Below, one piece after another: positions 38,365 to 51,781 of a stretch of DNA of 64,000 bases (the stretch's first letter is position 1; each line of letters begins with the position of its first letter). The notes beneath the pieces are model-generated. The model worked only from the letters and a program-made list of their open reading frames with translations. It ran no database searches and was not told the origin of the DNA. This stretch comes from Steromphala cineraria (taxonomy: Eukaryota; Mollusca; Gastropoda; Trochida; Trochidae), in NCBI GenBank assembly GCA_916613615.1, contig OU744732.1:49033227-49097226 (forward strand), read 5' to 3'. Made by a program: the position numbers and the translations under genes.

Positions 38365-40328
38365 ACAACAAGAAACCTCATAATTTTTCCCATGTTAATT
38401 GGTAAATATGTACAGAAAACATTGTCAACTTCAAAAAACACCAAAAAACGTTTTCATCGGTCCTCTCATAACAAAGATATCGCCCTTCAAAGTGCGCAAA
38501 TTTTAGGCTTCTCAATTTGACAGTCTGAAAAGGAATTCTACCGGGTGAACGATATTGCCTTTACTGCGCATGCGAGAAAGGGCGATGTGATGTGGCAGGT
38601 TATGATTTGCTGAGAGAATTTTTACAGATTGTGTATTATTACATCATATACAGAACGGAAATGGGCCTAATCAATGTAAATATAACAGACAATGGTGGAT
38701 AATAAACAGAATAAACATGTTTTAGCACGATTTAGAAGCTTCATCTGTCCGGCAATAAAACAGAGTAGTAATTAAACAGTTATGGCACATCGTAACTGAT
38801 TGTGTAATTACAGGCCATGGGAGTCGCGCTTGGGATATTTCACACTCTTTGACAATGTTGTTACAAGAATTAGGGGATGTTGTTTAAGAGATCAAGCATG
38901 TTTGCCCATCTATGACATGCCCAGTTGTCAAAGCACTAGTCATCCATTGGTCAACACTAGATCCAATCAAAAATTAACATTTAGAATTTATCATATGCAT
39001 TGCATCTGTCTTGAGATGAACACATTCAGTACACATGAGATGGAGTTTACAGTTTTGCGTTTTGCGTTTTGAGTTTTGCGTTTACAGTGACTTCAATAAG
39101 GTAGGATTTGGTCACATGATATGTAAACTAAACTTTGTGCATTCAAACTTATATGTATACATATTTGTTATTTCAGGCAGTTGTTTGCGTTAGAAGTTTA
39201 CAAATATTTAAAATTTAAAATAACATTATCTCAAACAAAGATATAGAAGGGTATTTATTTTACGCTGATGAGTTGTCTCTTTGTAAACTAACATTGTTTC
39301 TTTATTTGATTGAGAAACGCTCAAGACATGATGAAACATGGTGTCAAAAGGTGTATATCCTGAATATCCTTGTATTGCGAACTTAATACAATTTCATGAC
39401 ATGATGTCTCAATGACTCTCTTTCCGAATATTTCGTAGTGTGTATATAGCAAAACCTCATTCAGATTATATAAAATTACTTCCGGATTATTCATAAGTTC
39501 CTTAAAACATTTCACTAACTTGTTTAATTTGTCTTCAATTTTATCTGGCCACTCATCACAAAATGTAAACTTAGAACTACTAAATTCAAAACATAACTAT
39601 ACCGTAATATCTCAGAGATTTTCAAAACATGATTGAATATTAAGATTTTGCCTTGATGAAATATCCTTATGTTTATACCATTAATGTAGATATAACCTTA
39701 GCATTTAATTGCTTTGTTGTATGTTTTCGAAAATCGTTGTTTCAATACTGTCACTGTATATGATATGTGTACTGATCTGTCCATGTTTACGTTACGCACT
39801 ATTTTGTTAGGGAGCGGCATAAATATAAACATATACCCCGTTTCTTTTTTATAAATAGATATGCGAAACATAGTTCTATGACAGGGCTATGACATACCAT
39901 GTAGTCTCGTTGATGAATTGACTTTAGATCCCTCTGTAAAAGCCGTGATTAAGCTATCAACAGTCAAAAAGATTCAACCAAAATTAGTAAATGTCTTCAT
40001 TATATGTCTCACTAACTAACCGTCATACTGGAAAGTTGTTTTCTTTGTTTGTACAGTAATTATACACCAAGTAAGTAAGTGACTGCTTGACTCAATACTG
40101 TAAACAATGGCAATAGCCTGACCACTTTGGCGAGAAAGGGCGATGTGATGTGGCAGGTTATGATTGGCTGAGAGAAGTTTTACAGACTGAAAATATGATG
40201 TTTGTTTTCAAAGTCATTAAATGACTATTTTGCGCATGTTCTTTTAACAAACAAAATATCGATGTTATCTCAAGATATCTTTATGTATCCATTTCTGCAT
40301 TGTGTACCCCCTCGGGGTTACATGTTGT
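38365..40328. mobile_element. TTAA-flanked TIR element, 1.96 kb, non-autonomous
   Basis: Ends are imperfect inverted repeats ACAACAAGAAACCTC (left) and ACAACATGTAACCCC (right end, reverse complement), each preceded by TTAA (38361-38364 and 40329-40332). The sister block has the empty site with TTGA near 27455. No transposase frame is visible. An internal segment of about 46 bp (GGGCGATGTGATGTGGCAGG...) is present twice, near 38579 and 40137. A related element lies at 54871-56591 and a partial copy at 58243-59247. TTAA duplication suggests piggyBac-type mobilisation, but these TIRs do not start with the usual C-rich piggyBac end. Confidence 0.85.
39049..39083. repeat. Short TTTTGCG tandem repeat
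   Basis: Four near-perfect 7-bp units, one of them TTTTGAG, inside the TTAA element. Absent from the 54871-56591 relative. Confidence 0.8.
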
Positions 40329-40689
40329 TTAAAGACACAAACATGACTGAACTGCAACACTGAAATATCCTCCTGTCTTATGAAACCTGTATAGTTTCAA
40401 CGATATGTAAATCTTCAAAAGGAATAAGCAGTTGACTGTATCAAAATGGAAGAAATATAACTTACCAGGATAATCTGATCAAAGATGAAAGTCAGAAATC
40501 TCTTTGTTTATTGGGCTCATGTATAACAAGACTCAACCTAAGTTCTTGTACTTAGAAAAATAACCAGATCATATTTTAGCAACCACTTGGATTCTTCTAC
40601 AAAATTCGTATTTTTTTCATGTTCTTGAATTGTCATCAATGATAAAAATATTGAGCATCTTCAACCAGAAATCAAGTCTGAAGGCAGTG

Positions 40690-41125
40690 TTCAGAATGTT
40701 TAATTCTAAAACTTAATTGAATATGTTAATACCCCAATTCACTGGCCTTACACCAAGAGCAACGGTCAATACATGTCCGAAACAGACAACTGACCAGTAG
40801 CGTATATTTTTGCCTAATCAAAATATTGGTTTGGATATAAGATATAGCAAATATATCAATAATATCATTAATACTCTAATCTTGTCACTGATAGCTGATT
40901 AGCAGCTTCAAGAAGACTTATGACCTTTGTTCGAAGCCTTCTGATCTTATCGATAAAATGAGTGCCCATAAACACCTTACCACAAGCATTGTGTGAAACC
41001 CTTCCATGCCTCGCCAGAAAACCAATAAGGAATCTTCATCAGCTTTACATAATGTTCGTATTGACGCCTCCTTTATCTCTTTACCAACTATACATTTAAA
41101 GCTTTTAATTGTGGTATTCTTAAAT
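40690..41125 (-). repeat. Module Q, copy 5
   Basis: Minus-strand frame KEIKEASIRTLCKADEDSLL then FWRGMEGFHTMLV, close to copy 3. A 95-codon frame (41205-40918) covers it, but the later QWSVV tail is lost. Confidence 0.45.
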
Positions 41126-41243
41126 GATAAGGATGTAGACACCATATATTGGCAGTTTATATCTTTTGTGAATGGTAAATGCACAATAAAGAATTTAGGA
41201 ATCATATCTTTCTTGTTTTAATATTTTTCTGACGTTCTTTAAT

Positions 41244-42046
41244 ATAAGTTATAACATTGCATAGCAGGTTGCATAGATATTTATTATTCCCGCGAAAGGT
41301 TTTATGCAACGAGCGGAACGCGAGTTGCATAAAACCTTTCAAGGGAATAGTAAATACCTAAGCAACCGGCTATGCAATGTTATAACGAATTTATCTCACC
41401 GAATGTTTAAACACAACGCATGTTTAAAAAGGTTAAAAACAAAGGTCAGGGTCCCAAACCGGAAGTGTTGTTTTGAAACCTATATCATTAATCGTGTCAG
41501 TGCCTCGCTTTGTCAGAGGAATTTATTTTTATGAACGCAGTTTTTGAAGCATAATTTCGATGTTAAACAATTTTCCTTGCAAGACACACAAGGAAACAGT
41601 GAGTGAATATTGATATTTCGAATAAATGTGAACCGATTCTCATATGCAATGATCAAGAAAGCAGCGACACAATATTGACATTTTTTTCGAAGAGAAACAT
41701 TTTAAACAACAAATCTTAGATTAATAAGGTAATTATGGCAATATACATGTATGTTTTTTTGCATTTATATAGCTTGAAATTACTTTGACTTTAGTTTGTA
41801 TAAAGCTACAAATTATTTGAGCAAAGTTTACATCAATGTATTCCACGAAACATACTTTTCAAGGAGCTCAATCTGCACGCTTTTTTCATGGTGGGGTATA
41901 AATAAGTTCAATTTGCACGCTTTTTGTGATTGGTTCATAGCGGGGTATAGATAATTTATCCTCCCGCTCAAGAGGGTAATATCAGTAGTTATCCAGGGTC
42001 ATGTGAACCAATCAGACATCGAGATTCTTACATGAGGTAGGATAAT
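41244..42046. mobile_element. About 800-bp insertion with subterminal foldback
   Basis: Absent from sister copies, which read TTCTTTAATTGATTTTA continuously (about 8964 and 28376). A 3-4 bp TAAT flank may be the target duplication. The left end holds a large hairpin (41248-41386). The right end holds two imperfect copies of a TGCACGCTTTTT...GGGGTATA word (about 41874 and 41917) and an inverted TGATTGGTTCA/TGAACCAATCA pair (about 41929 and 42004). No transposase. Family not recognised. Confidence 0.65.
41248..41386. repeat. Foldback with 63-bp arms
   Basis: Arm 41248-41310 pairs with 41324-41386 at about 57 of 63 positions. The 13-base loop is GAGCGGAACGCGA. The arms start GTTATAACATTGCATAGC. 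It would form a strong hairpin in either strand or RNA. Confidence 0.92.
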
Positions 42047-43230
42047 TGATTTTATTCACAAGATAATTCAGCAATCTGAAAATGCACTTATGAGTTACAG
42101 ATTGAGTTGAAGTCTTGCAGATTCAGTTTACTGCAATAATTCAAATCGTCTCAATTACCTCACTTATTCACATGTATCTATTTACAGCGTTGATAAGATA
42201 ATTCCGTCTCAAACCATTATTACATATAATGATCTAACGTCAGGAACAACTATGTGGCATTGTGATAAAAAGACAGCAGGTCAACTGGTTTATTTACTCA
42301 TGTTTCCTGGTGTTTGCTGTGATGTATAATGATAAATGAGATGGAGTTTTGTGTGGATGCATGTTCTACCAAGTGTATGTGATGACCAAGGAGGCTCAAA
42401 TGTCACCATTGTAATCACTAACTAAAATATTTTGCAAGGAAACATCAATATGTATGATTATATCAATTGACATTCAACCTCGCCTGTCACATTAAATTAT
42501 TTGGTCATCATAAGGAAATAACCATGTCATGTCATCGAGTTAAAGCAAGGTTAACACAATTTCGCAGGCAGGGAATTTGAATTAGGCCTAGAAAAAAGAA
42601 ACTTGTTTCTGGTTTCTGCCCGCCTCAGTTTCAAACCCCCGCATCAAGCCTTTTATATCCATTTAGATTATTCTCATTGAAATAAAGTAAATGACAATGT
42701 CAACGAAAGATCCCTTCTTTCTTTTTAATCTTTCAAACATAAAATGGCACCAGGGACCGAAGGATCCAGACATAAAGTTAAGGTCAGAACAATTTTACAC
42801 TTGAAAATTAGTTGATCCTTTGTCATTTTACTATAGTTATTTTATTGACATCTTTACTCAACCCAAATGACTATAGCACTATCATGATATATGCACCAGG
42901 AAACACAAACATGTACAATATTTAAGGTACGTATATGTGGCTTTATGTCCTCAAACACTGCCCTGAAATTGAGCAGTTTCATGTTAATGACTTTAGTTAA
43001 ATGCTGCAGACTGAAATTTCCATTTATACTGTCAACATTGTGACTCTATCAATTGGAATGATCTACTCATATTTCGATTCTGACTTCTACATGTTAAGCG
43101 ATTACATTCTAAATAAGATTGAACAATTTACAGAAAGGCATTGATTAAAAAGTACTTTTTTCATTACCAAGACATCTTAAGAACACTAGTATTTCACACT
43201 TCTTCTATTTTTTTTCTAGGTAAAGACTTC

Positions 43231-43503
43231 ACTCTGCCCCAAGTCGAAATGGGAGTGAGCAGCAGAGCTAGCAATAATCAATTCGATCGACGTTAGCCTG
43301 TCTGTCAATCTCTGTACAATGATTGGCATTCATCTGTGTTTGTCAATTTCACCCACGGTCGCATCCTCCAACTGAGAAGACGACTCGAGTCTCTATACAA
43401 GGAGAATGAACGAGAACAACAAACTGAGAGGGATTTCAATCACAGGCAGATCCGTGCAAGGGAATTCCGATATTCAGATATATCTTGGAGAATTCTGCTG
43501 AAC
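43231..43503 (+). repeat. Module P, copy 6
   Basis: On the plus strand one frame reads LRRRLESLYKENEREQQTER then DFNHRQIRAREF for 61 codons (43336-43521), a coiled-coil-like peptide. In copies 1 and 4 the same frame carries a stop next to RRLESL, so coding use is doubtful. Confidence 0.65.
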
Positions 43504-44529
43504 ACTTTTATTTATAAATGAATACAAGGGGCAATAACAAGAGCAGAGACACTGAGGGAAAGTACGTATTTCGATGGCATCATAAAGCTTTTTAGAAAAT
43601 GTTGATGTAAAATAAACCATGATATATTTTTATTAATCTTACCAGTTGATATTGAAACATTGATGAGAGTACTAAGAACAAACGAAATAAAGTTTGCATC
43701 AAATTAAACTGGAGGGCGGTTGTGTATTTAAGAAAATGGATAAAGATTTACATAATCACAAACATATTTTACTATTTTCTTTGGAACATATGAATGTCTG
43801 ATCATGTTTAATGGTGCGTCAAAGGTAGCTAGTCAAATAATATGTTTGGTAATTAAAGTCGTTTTGAATGCCACTTTTGATGGACAGCTTCGATCTATTT
43901 GGCGACAAACCAGTCAATGCGTGACAGGTCACACGCCCTTTTCGGGGCGTCACAAACAATCATTGCCATGGGATCTGTCCATTTATCGAACAATATCACA
44001 GAGAAATCTCTACCATTAAAGATTTTCAGAAATTGTTTACCACTTAGTTAGATAAGTTATTTGACAATGCAACAATATTACTTGTTTGGTGTAATAAAGA
44101 TATCCAAGTCAACGGTAATAAAACAATTATTTAAGGCAGTATTTCAGTTGCAAAAATTGACAAGCCACTCTTTACCAGTCTGGTGTCATGACCCACAGTC
44201 CAGGTGGTTTTTTTACAGCAATTAATTACGCGGTCTTAATAAAGGCTTATAGGATTCTTATTTTGTTGAAGCATCTTGAACGAAAATCGAAAAGTATTAA
44301 TTTCGAGTTTAATTTAAAAATTAAGCTACCAAAAGTAGCTGTTAACTATACAATGAGAAATAAAATAATAATTCAAATCTTTGTTCTCCTGTTTCATATT
44401 TTAACAAGATTTTAGTTTATTTATAAGCTGATCCTGCAATCGTCAACCTTGTTTAAATTCCTCAATCAAAGCCTATTGGGATAGATATCCATGGTATATA
44501 TGTGCTTCATCATATATGCCTAGAATTCA

Positions 44530-44940
44530 AGTAAGCAGTGTTGAAATGTTTGATTCTGACCATAATTAAATACATCAATACCCCAATTCCCTGAGCGAAG
44601 CTCATATAGAGCGGTCAGTACATGTCCGACCAATGTGGAACAGACAACTGACCAGTGCCAATCTTCTTTGCCTAATCAAAAGTCGACTCTCGAGATGAGA
44701 GATAGCAACTGAACATCAGTAATATCATTAATATTCAGATCTTGTCACGGACAGGCCATTAGCAGCTTCAAGAAGACCAATGACCTTTGTACGAAGCCTT
44801 CTGATATGACAGAAAGTCTCCTTAAACACCTTATCACTAGAATCGAAGAAATCCAGTACATAGTGAAATCCTTCCACGCCTTGTCCAGGAAACTAATAAT
44901 CATCTTTGGCCACCTTTGAATAATGTGCATGTTGATATCT
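44530..44940 (-). repeat. Module Q, copy 6
   Basis: Near-twin of copies 1 and 4. It carries a deletion relative to copy 4 on its right side near 44990 and no open exon longer than 61 codons. Confidence 0.5.
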
Positions 44941-47900
44941 CTCTATTAACAATTTAATATTTGATTGTTTTTGAATGTTATTAATTATATAATTGATTAC
45001 CCTGTCCTCTTGGGGGAAGTTTTTATATTGTTTGTTGGTGGGTTTGACCTTAATAAATGCTATTAAATGCAACATTGTGATGCATTTATTAGTCAGGAAT
45101 TGTATTGATGGCATTATGTTGCATTGTTATATATTGATGAAAAACTGTAACTTCATTTATTACTATACATCTCTTAACAATGCACCATATTAATAAATAA
45201 AAAATCTGCCATATGTTATTAATTTCAGAAATGATGTTCACACAGTATCGGTATCCAATTTTCTTAATTAAAACTGAGTAGATAAGATTTTTCCTCCTAA
45301 ACCCGTTTATTTCAAAGTGATGATAAATAAATCAAACAATATGTGTTTAAATTTAAACATTTGTATTAAACAGGCTTTGTGAGAATAAGCTAGTAATAAA
45401 ATTTATGGTTTTACATTTTGGAAATTGTGTGTTTTTAATATATAATGATGTAGCCCTACGATTTCTGTGATGAATTATGTTTTGAGTGTCCCTTTTGTTA
45501 TCAGTATATAAAGCATTTATATTTGAAACGCCAAAATATATAATTATATCAATTGACATTCAAGCTCGCCTGCCAAGACTAAATCATTTAGAAATTAGAC
45601 GAAATGGTCATGTTATATGAATGCTTGTTCTTTTGCAAAGCAAAGCAATACAAGTCAAATAGTAGTCAAATATAAACTGACAGGCAATAGAAAGTTAACA
45701 TTTCTTTTTAAATCACTCTAATTAAAAAACTAAAGATTGGAGCAGTTTGAGGAAAGATGCCTTGTATAGTTGATTCATTTAGGGAAAAATTAAAAAAGAA
45801 AACTTTTACGTTTAATTAGAACACAAGAGTTTCAAAGGATGAAGGAGTTAAAAAAACAACCAAAAGTTCTCAATTCTAATTATTTTTATCCCCTTAAGTC
45901 TTTCACTTTGCAGAATGTGTCACATAAGTGCCAAATGCGGTCGAGTCGTTTGTCAAAGCTTCATAAAATGTACTGTCTGATCGAGAATTAAAAACGTCTT
46001 GCGATGTCACCTGACAGGTGCTTCGGTGGTCTGCAGAACCTGCATCGGCGCTTGTTCATTACCTGAAGGGTGTGGTTTGACTCTTACACGCCGCGCCATT
46101 GTGGACCGTTTGACAGTTGATCAATCAGCGATAAGTCTATCTAGCATTACAAAGTGTTCAAATAGATACCTTTTATGGTCTTCCGTGTACAAAGTATGTG
46201 ATGTTTGAGTTATTTTACGTCATTTTCATGTCGTTCATATTGTTCCTCATTTTCGGTTTTTATTTTCACTTATAGCAGTACATATATAAAGAATTCACAA
46301 GGTAGCACAATATTCATAAACTTAAAAATATTTGTAGTCGCGTGTTATTTTGTCAGAAATATATAGATTAGAAAGATCACTCAAAGTCATAACGTTAATG
46401 TTAATGTTAAAACTGATTACAATTACACATCGATAAAAAAACGAAAATTATCAAATATTCAAACTGAGAAGAATATAAATCTTTAATGACTGTTGGTGGG
46501 GCGACGAAAGAGCCAAAATGAAACGAGAAATGTATTTTGAAACACACAAATTTATACAAAACCAATATTTACAATACTATATACAAAAATGTTACATATC
46601 TGTTCTGTTACAAACGCTCAATAAAACAATAAATTCAAAATCTGTATAATCTATAAAAACATTGTGGTACTGTCAAGACTGAACAAATATCTATCAGGCA
46701 GAAATCGACTTGCGTCCTCTCACTGCAAGGCATGTGCGTTCCATAATAACATCAGCCTTACATCAAAGTTTAGCGAGTAGTACCTGCCTGTTGAACATTA
46801 TCATTAAATTCAATATTGAGTTTTCACATAAACGTATTTTAGTATCTTTTCCATACAAGAGCGATTTCCTATCTTTTTAAGAAGCATAGCACAACCCAAA
46901 TATTGACATTCTTAGCAAAAAGCAAATATATTTATGGGGATTGGGAAATTGACAAAATTATCTCTTTTGTATTACTCCACACATTCTGAGAGTAATAATC
47001 CTGCTATTTGTCGTCATGGCAACCAACTGAAATGTAATTGCAGAGTGCCGAATATTTAGTGTGAATCATTATGTCATTAATGTTGAAACACTTTGTTCGG
47101 TAACCTTGGTTGATAATGTTCCACAGTTCTAATTTTAACGCTTGATGTGGGGAATTGAAAGGATTGATCAAATGCTGTTGTGTTTATCACATTTGCAGCT
47201 TAATACATGAATTATATGCATCTTTGAAAAAAACTAAAGTTTATTATTATACAGAACGAGAATTATTAATCGAGAAATGGTTCCACTCCTTAGATATTTT
47301 CACGAAGATTAGAGTATGACCAAAGTACATGCATGTCCATATACCATGTTGAAATTATCTACCAAAAACATATAAAAAGTCCCAAATCAAAAGGATATGT
47401 TACAAAACGTATTAATGATACATTAAGATGATGATAATACTATTAATAATGACAAAATTAATTATTATTGCCATAATAATTGTATAAGTTGCTGTTATAA
47501 ATAAGCTTGACCAATTCAATGTTTGATGTTTGAAAAGTAAGTAAATATTCATTTCATTATTTATCATCTTGGAAATATGATAATGATTGTATCTATTATA
47601 TCAACACCTTGACACACGTTTTAGATAAAAGACAACAGCTACAGTTACGAAACGTAAGCATAGTTAGTTTATTATCCACTGCAATAGTCATAGTAATGAA
47701 CCCTATGACTAATACTTTCGTCAATCATGCTGTGTTATCATTGGGTTAGAGTCTCCACTTAACATATAATCTCTCATGCTTTTCATTATGAGACACTCTA
47801 AGAGTGGGCCATCGATTAGGTTTTAACCATTTAAATACCTCATGTTATGATCATTTCTGAAAAGAAAGTTATAAAATGTGTAATTTTTTTCTGTTGAAAA

Positions 47901-49605
47901 GTTACTTCAACTGCCTTATGTTAAGCATTATGAAGCTTCAAGTAGAAACCTTGATTATATGGTTTTCCATCTCTGAGGTATGTGCTGTTAGTGTTATTTT
48001 ACGTCCTCTTTCTTTGTTCTTTTATCTCTCTTTTTGCAATACATACATTTTCAGCTAGCTGAATTAATTTAATTTACTACAATAAAATAAAGATTTATTC
48101 GCATGTTATTTTGTTTGCTCTCTCAATTAATGCGGGAAATTAAAGTTTCATGAGAAGTTTCAAAGAATTAGAGCATTTGTATATAAACCACTTTATGTCA
48201 ATCAATACAGTTTCAAGCTTGCTATGTAGTTTGCCCTCTCAATTAATAAATGCTCCTCTACTTTTGTTTTGTAAGAGTTTATTTTATAAATTAACTGATA
48301 TAAGCATAAACAAACACCTATCAATTCTCAAGAACGGCTGGGACTATCACAAACCATTTGCTATGACCTGATAACATCAACTTAACATATTGTCACGTTA
48401 TCAAATAAACACAATAAATACTTGGCAAATTCATGTTTAGCAAACTTATCTCAGCATCAAAATGAATAGTGTCCACAAACTGAAGCATGCTGGTTGGAGT
48501 GGGCGTTTAAGAAAGGGCAAATCGTTTGTCAGAATTTGCCTTGACAGTTACAATTCATAACAATGAAAAACACTTAAAGGAATTGACCAATATAACCATG
48601 AAGGCATGACCAACTGGTTCATGTCACACAAACCTATTTCCTTTAATCTATATGGTTTATAGTAGTGATCTTTGACCTAGGCATGACAGTAAAATATGGA
48701 GTACATGAATTGGTAATCATTGTTTTTTTAAATTAGTGCATCGCAGATACAAACTAAAGGTAATTACTCAATAATTTTATTGCGATTACGAATAATATCA
48801 ATTTAAATCACAACCGTATGACAAGTAGAATATACCATAAAACCAAATGATAGAGTTTAAACGATAAATGATTATTGATGACATTGGTATGCATGAGGCT
48901 CGACAAACAGAAACAAAAACAACAGAGGTAGTTAAAAAATAACTATAATCTAATCATTTCTTAGAGAAATATAAACTTTATAATTTCTCCATTGAACATC
49001 CTTTTGACTAATATTACTCCTCTCTGAGTGACATGAGTTGATACAAATATCTGCGTTTTGTAACTTAAAATTTAGTTAACAGCCATTGTGCTTTCGTTAA
49101 TACTGTTGGGGAATACGTATTGTAACCATAACACTATATACTGTACCAGACATTCCAGTTTTACCTAGTCTTTTATGATATATACACTTTCTGCATTCTG
49201 AGTTTGACTGCATGGCTTTCTGTCTATCACCCTAAAAACATTGTTGTAGATTGAACTTAGAATTGCTTCATTTCACAGCAAAGTGTTTCGTCCTTGTGAC
49301 TATGAACAGCATTTGACCAACTAAAGGGATTTATAATATAGCCAAGTTGGTTCTGATCCTCACATTTGTAAATGATGGACACAAATCCTTTATTCTAGTT
49401 GAATGATCTCCTCATTGATTTGTTTACGACTTACCACATGAACAGTGATAATACTCTAAATTGAATATGAGAATTAGAAAAACTCCATTTCCTCAATTTC
49501 CCTAAAAGTCAGCTTGAACTTGAAAATTGGATTTTTTCATTCCGAAGCAAATTTCAAGTCTTCAGAACTGTTCAAAATCCTTTCATACTTGTTCAATGAG
49601 AAGCA

Positions 49606-49826
49606 TCTACTGTCTGCCCTAAGTGGAACTTGGGGTTAACCCAACCGACCTTGCACCAATCAATTAACTAAAAACGTGCATGTCTGCCAATCTCTGCGCC
49701 ATGACTGACATTCATCTGTGTTTGGCAATTTCATGCACGGCCGCATTTTCCAACAGTGAACACGACTTACCAGAGGGAAAAGGAAAGAGAACTGAAAGGC
49801 ATTTCAATCACAAAGGACCCAAGTCA
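49606..49826 (+). repeat. Module P, copy 7
   Basis: Twin of copy 2 but with CATGCACGGCCGCATTTTCC after the core and a shorter 3' side. Confidence 0.7.
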
Positions 49827-50179
49827 TAGATAATGGCCTTACTTGATAATTCTTTTTCATTTATCCTTTGTAGGTGTATATCAATAATTGTTCAATTCAT
49901 GAAATGTCATTGTTGATATACATTTAATGATTATTAACTTATTTAAAAATCACTCTTAATGATAATAATGTTATTTGTACAACACACATTTCCATGTAAT
50001 TAAAACTAAAGTACAGGACAAATGAGACTTTTCCCTTTTAAAACTCAAAGTATGCCAAAATTATCACAATGCTATTGATAATGTACTTCTTATAGCCTTG
50101 AGTGTTTCAACAACCATAATGCAATTGAAAGAAGCGTTTTTAAAGTAAGGTATCAAAGTTAATGGCCGATATAACCAAT

Positions 50180-50790
50180 GGGAAGCAAAGTACAAAACTC
50201 ACTCACTCCCTCACGGTCAAATTAGTATCAAACCTTTAGGTGTACATGTATGTGCTTGGCTTACCAGTTTCTACTTCTATTTCACATATTGGCATGGGCT
50301 GGCATGAATCATTAACGGCTAGCTCCAAAAGTTGTTCGTATTCATATTATTTACATGTATTTTGTGCTGAGATTTATCTTAGCTGTATAGATATCAACAA
50401 ATTTCGTATTGCTCTTGCACAATTTCGTTGCAGTTCTCATCAATTATATATTGAAACTGGTAGATTTATCAATAAACCAAGGCATCTAAGATTTACAATA
50501 TTTGTACGGAGGATTTTTATTGAAGGTGAATATCATTTCCTTCTTCTTTTTTCTGCCTATGACCATCTGCATATATTATATATTCCTCGTCATTATTACA
50601 CTCATCCCTCAATGTATAAATTTAATAATTTGATGTCTGTCGACAACATACATGTATTACGAAATTTGGCTATGTATGTTTACCATGCAAATATGCTACA
50701 AAGAAGCCTCTTGGTGGCTGTATAATAAATACATTGTAATATGGGCCGATGGCCTACATACACCTGAATAAAGTATTGATATTGATTTAC
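50180..50790 (+). mobile_element. LINE-C: 3' tail of a non-LTR retrotransposon
   Basis: A 161-codon frame (50240-50725) resembles the C-terminal end of RT proteins of marine-invertebrate LINEs: LAQFRCSSHQLYIETGRF, then EGEYHFLLL, then HYYTHPSMYKFNNLM. The cysteines expected in the zinc-ribbon (C..C ... C) appear as Phe (FTIFV, LLLF), so the motif is dead. A 3' UTR with AATAAA near 50767 and a TTGATATTGATT end follow. Sister sequence near 21850 gives the empty site (CCAATATTTGTAAC), with at most an AAT duplication. Confidence 0.75.
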
Positions 50791-51781
50791 GATACAATAT
50801 TTGTTACATGATAGTGCAAAATGATTTTTAAAAGCACAGAGCAAAGCATCAGATACATGTATAAAAGATAATTCTGTGCCTGGTACGATAATCATTTCTT
50901 ACAGTTGTATTCTCTATGGATTAGCCACTTACAATTGTTAAATCAGGCAGGCACAAAACAGTCATGAAACACATTTATCTTGACCTTGACATTATCTGTA
51001 TCACGTGTTATGATTAGGAAATAGTTGGGTGATTAAGTACTGGGGTCAATTGATTATTCTGGTGTACTATTGCAACGGAATGTTAATTTGTCGACAATCT
51101 AGGTAACAGAAAACTATTTGTATTTACTATTGAAAAGTGACCTCATTATGTGGCGGTTTAAGTGGTTTGTGATTACAGAGTAATTTGTAAGCCAGAATTG
51201 ACCACGACAGCTACATTTTCAGACAATGAAAAACACTTAAACTAGTTCATGAAGATTTAGTTCATATAAAATGAGCAGCATTCAGCAATATCTGAAAATT
51301 GGCAGTAAGTTGATAAGAAATAACAAAGATAATTTAAAAAAGTAATGAAAATGTTGAGCACTAGGAGTGGCAATTGAAATTATAACGATCTCTCCTTATT
51401 CATGTTGAAAATGTAGTAGTGCAATTGGTTGTAGTATCAACATTGAAAGTAAGGTTAGATCACTGATGGTGTTTATTAACACATTAGATATAAGATAGTA
51501 TGTGTAGACATAAATAGCAATGATTCGAGCTCTAACGTGATAAACGTTGAACATATTTCACTGTAAATGCAAGGGTGAGCAGAATACTTAAATGAAAAAG
51601 GACATTAGATTGATCAACCTTATTCTCATTGTTTTCTCTACAAAAATGGTTGCCATTAAATTAATGCTTGAACAAAACCCCTGATCGTTATTCTTTCTAA
51701 AAAACGTGCTTCATAAACAGGAAAAAATTCAATTAAAATGATAAATTCCCTTAATCATGCTTTCCTAAAATTAAAATATTA

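Larger units (their letters stand above)
36035..41125 (+). repeat. Array block 3, copy 2
   Basis: Collinear with 25141-28262 apart from the TTAA element inserted at 38365-40328. Identity is high around P (37950) and lower on the Y side. It ends at the junction with block 1 copy 3, the same junction as at 28262/28263, which shows that block 3 plus block 1 was copied together. Confidence 0.8.
41126..48263 (+). repeat. Array block 1, copy 3
   Basis: Collinear with copies 1 and 2 and closest to copy 1. Specific insertions: the foldback-bearing 41244-42046 segment and about 90 bp near 42925-43010. X lies at about 42450-42530 and 45540-45600. It ends at the intact Y junction (TTTTGTTTTGTAAGAG) that LINE-B interrupts in copy 1. 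Confidence 0.85.

Noticed and set aside
38800..39072. 90-codon plus-strand frame inside the TTAA element
   Set aside because: Not kept in the related element at 55250-55520, where stops interrupt it; no transposase motif.
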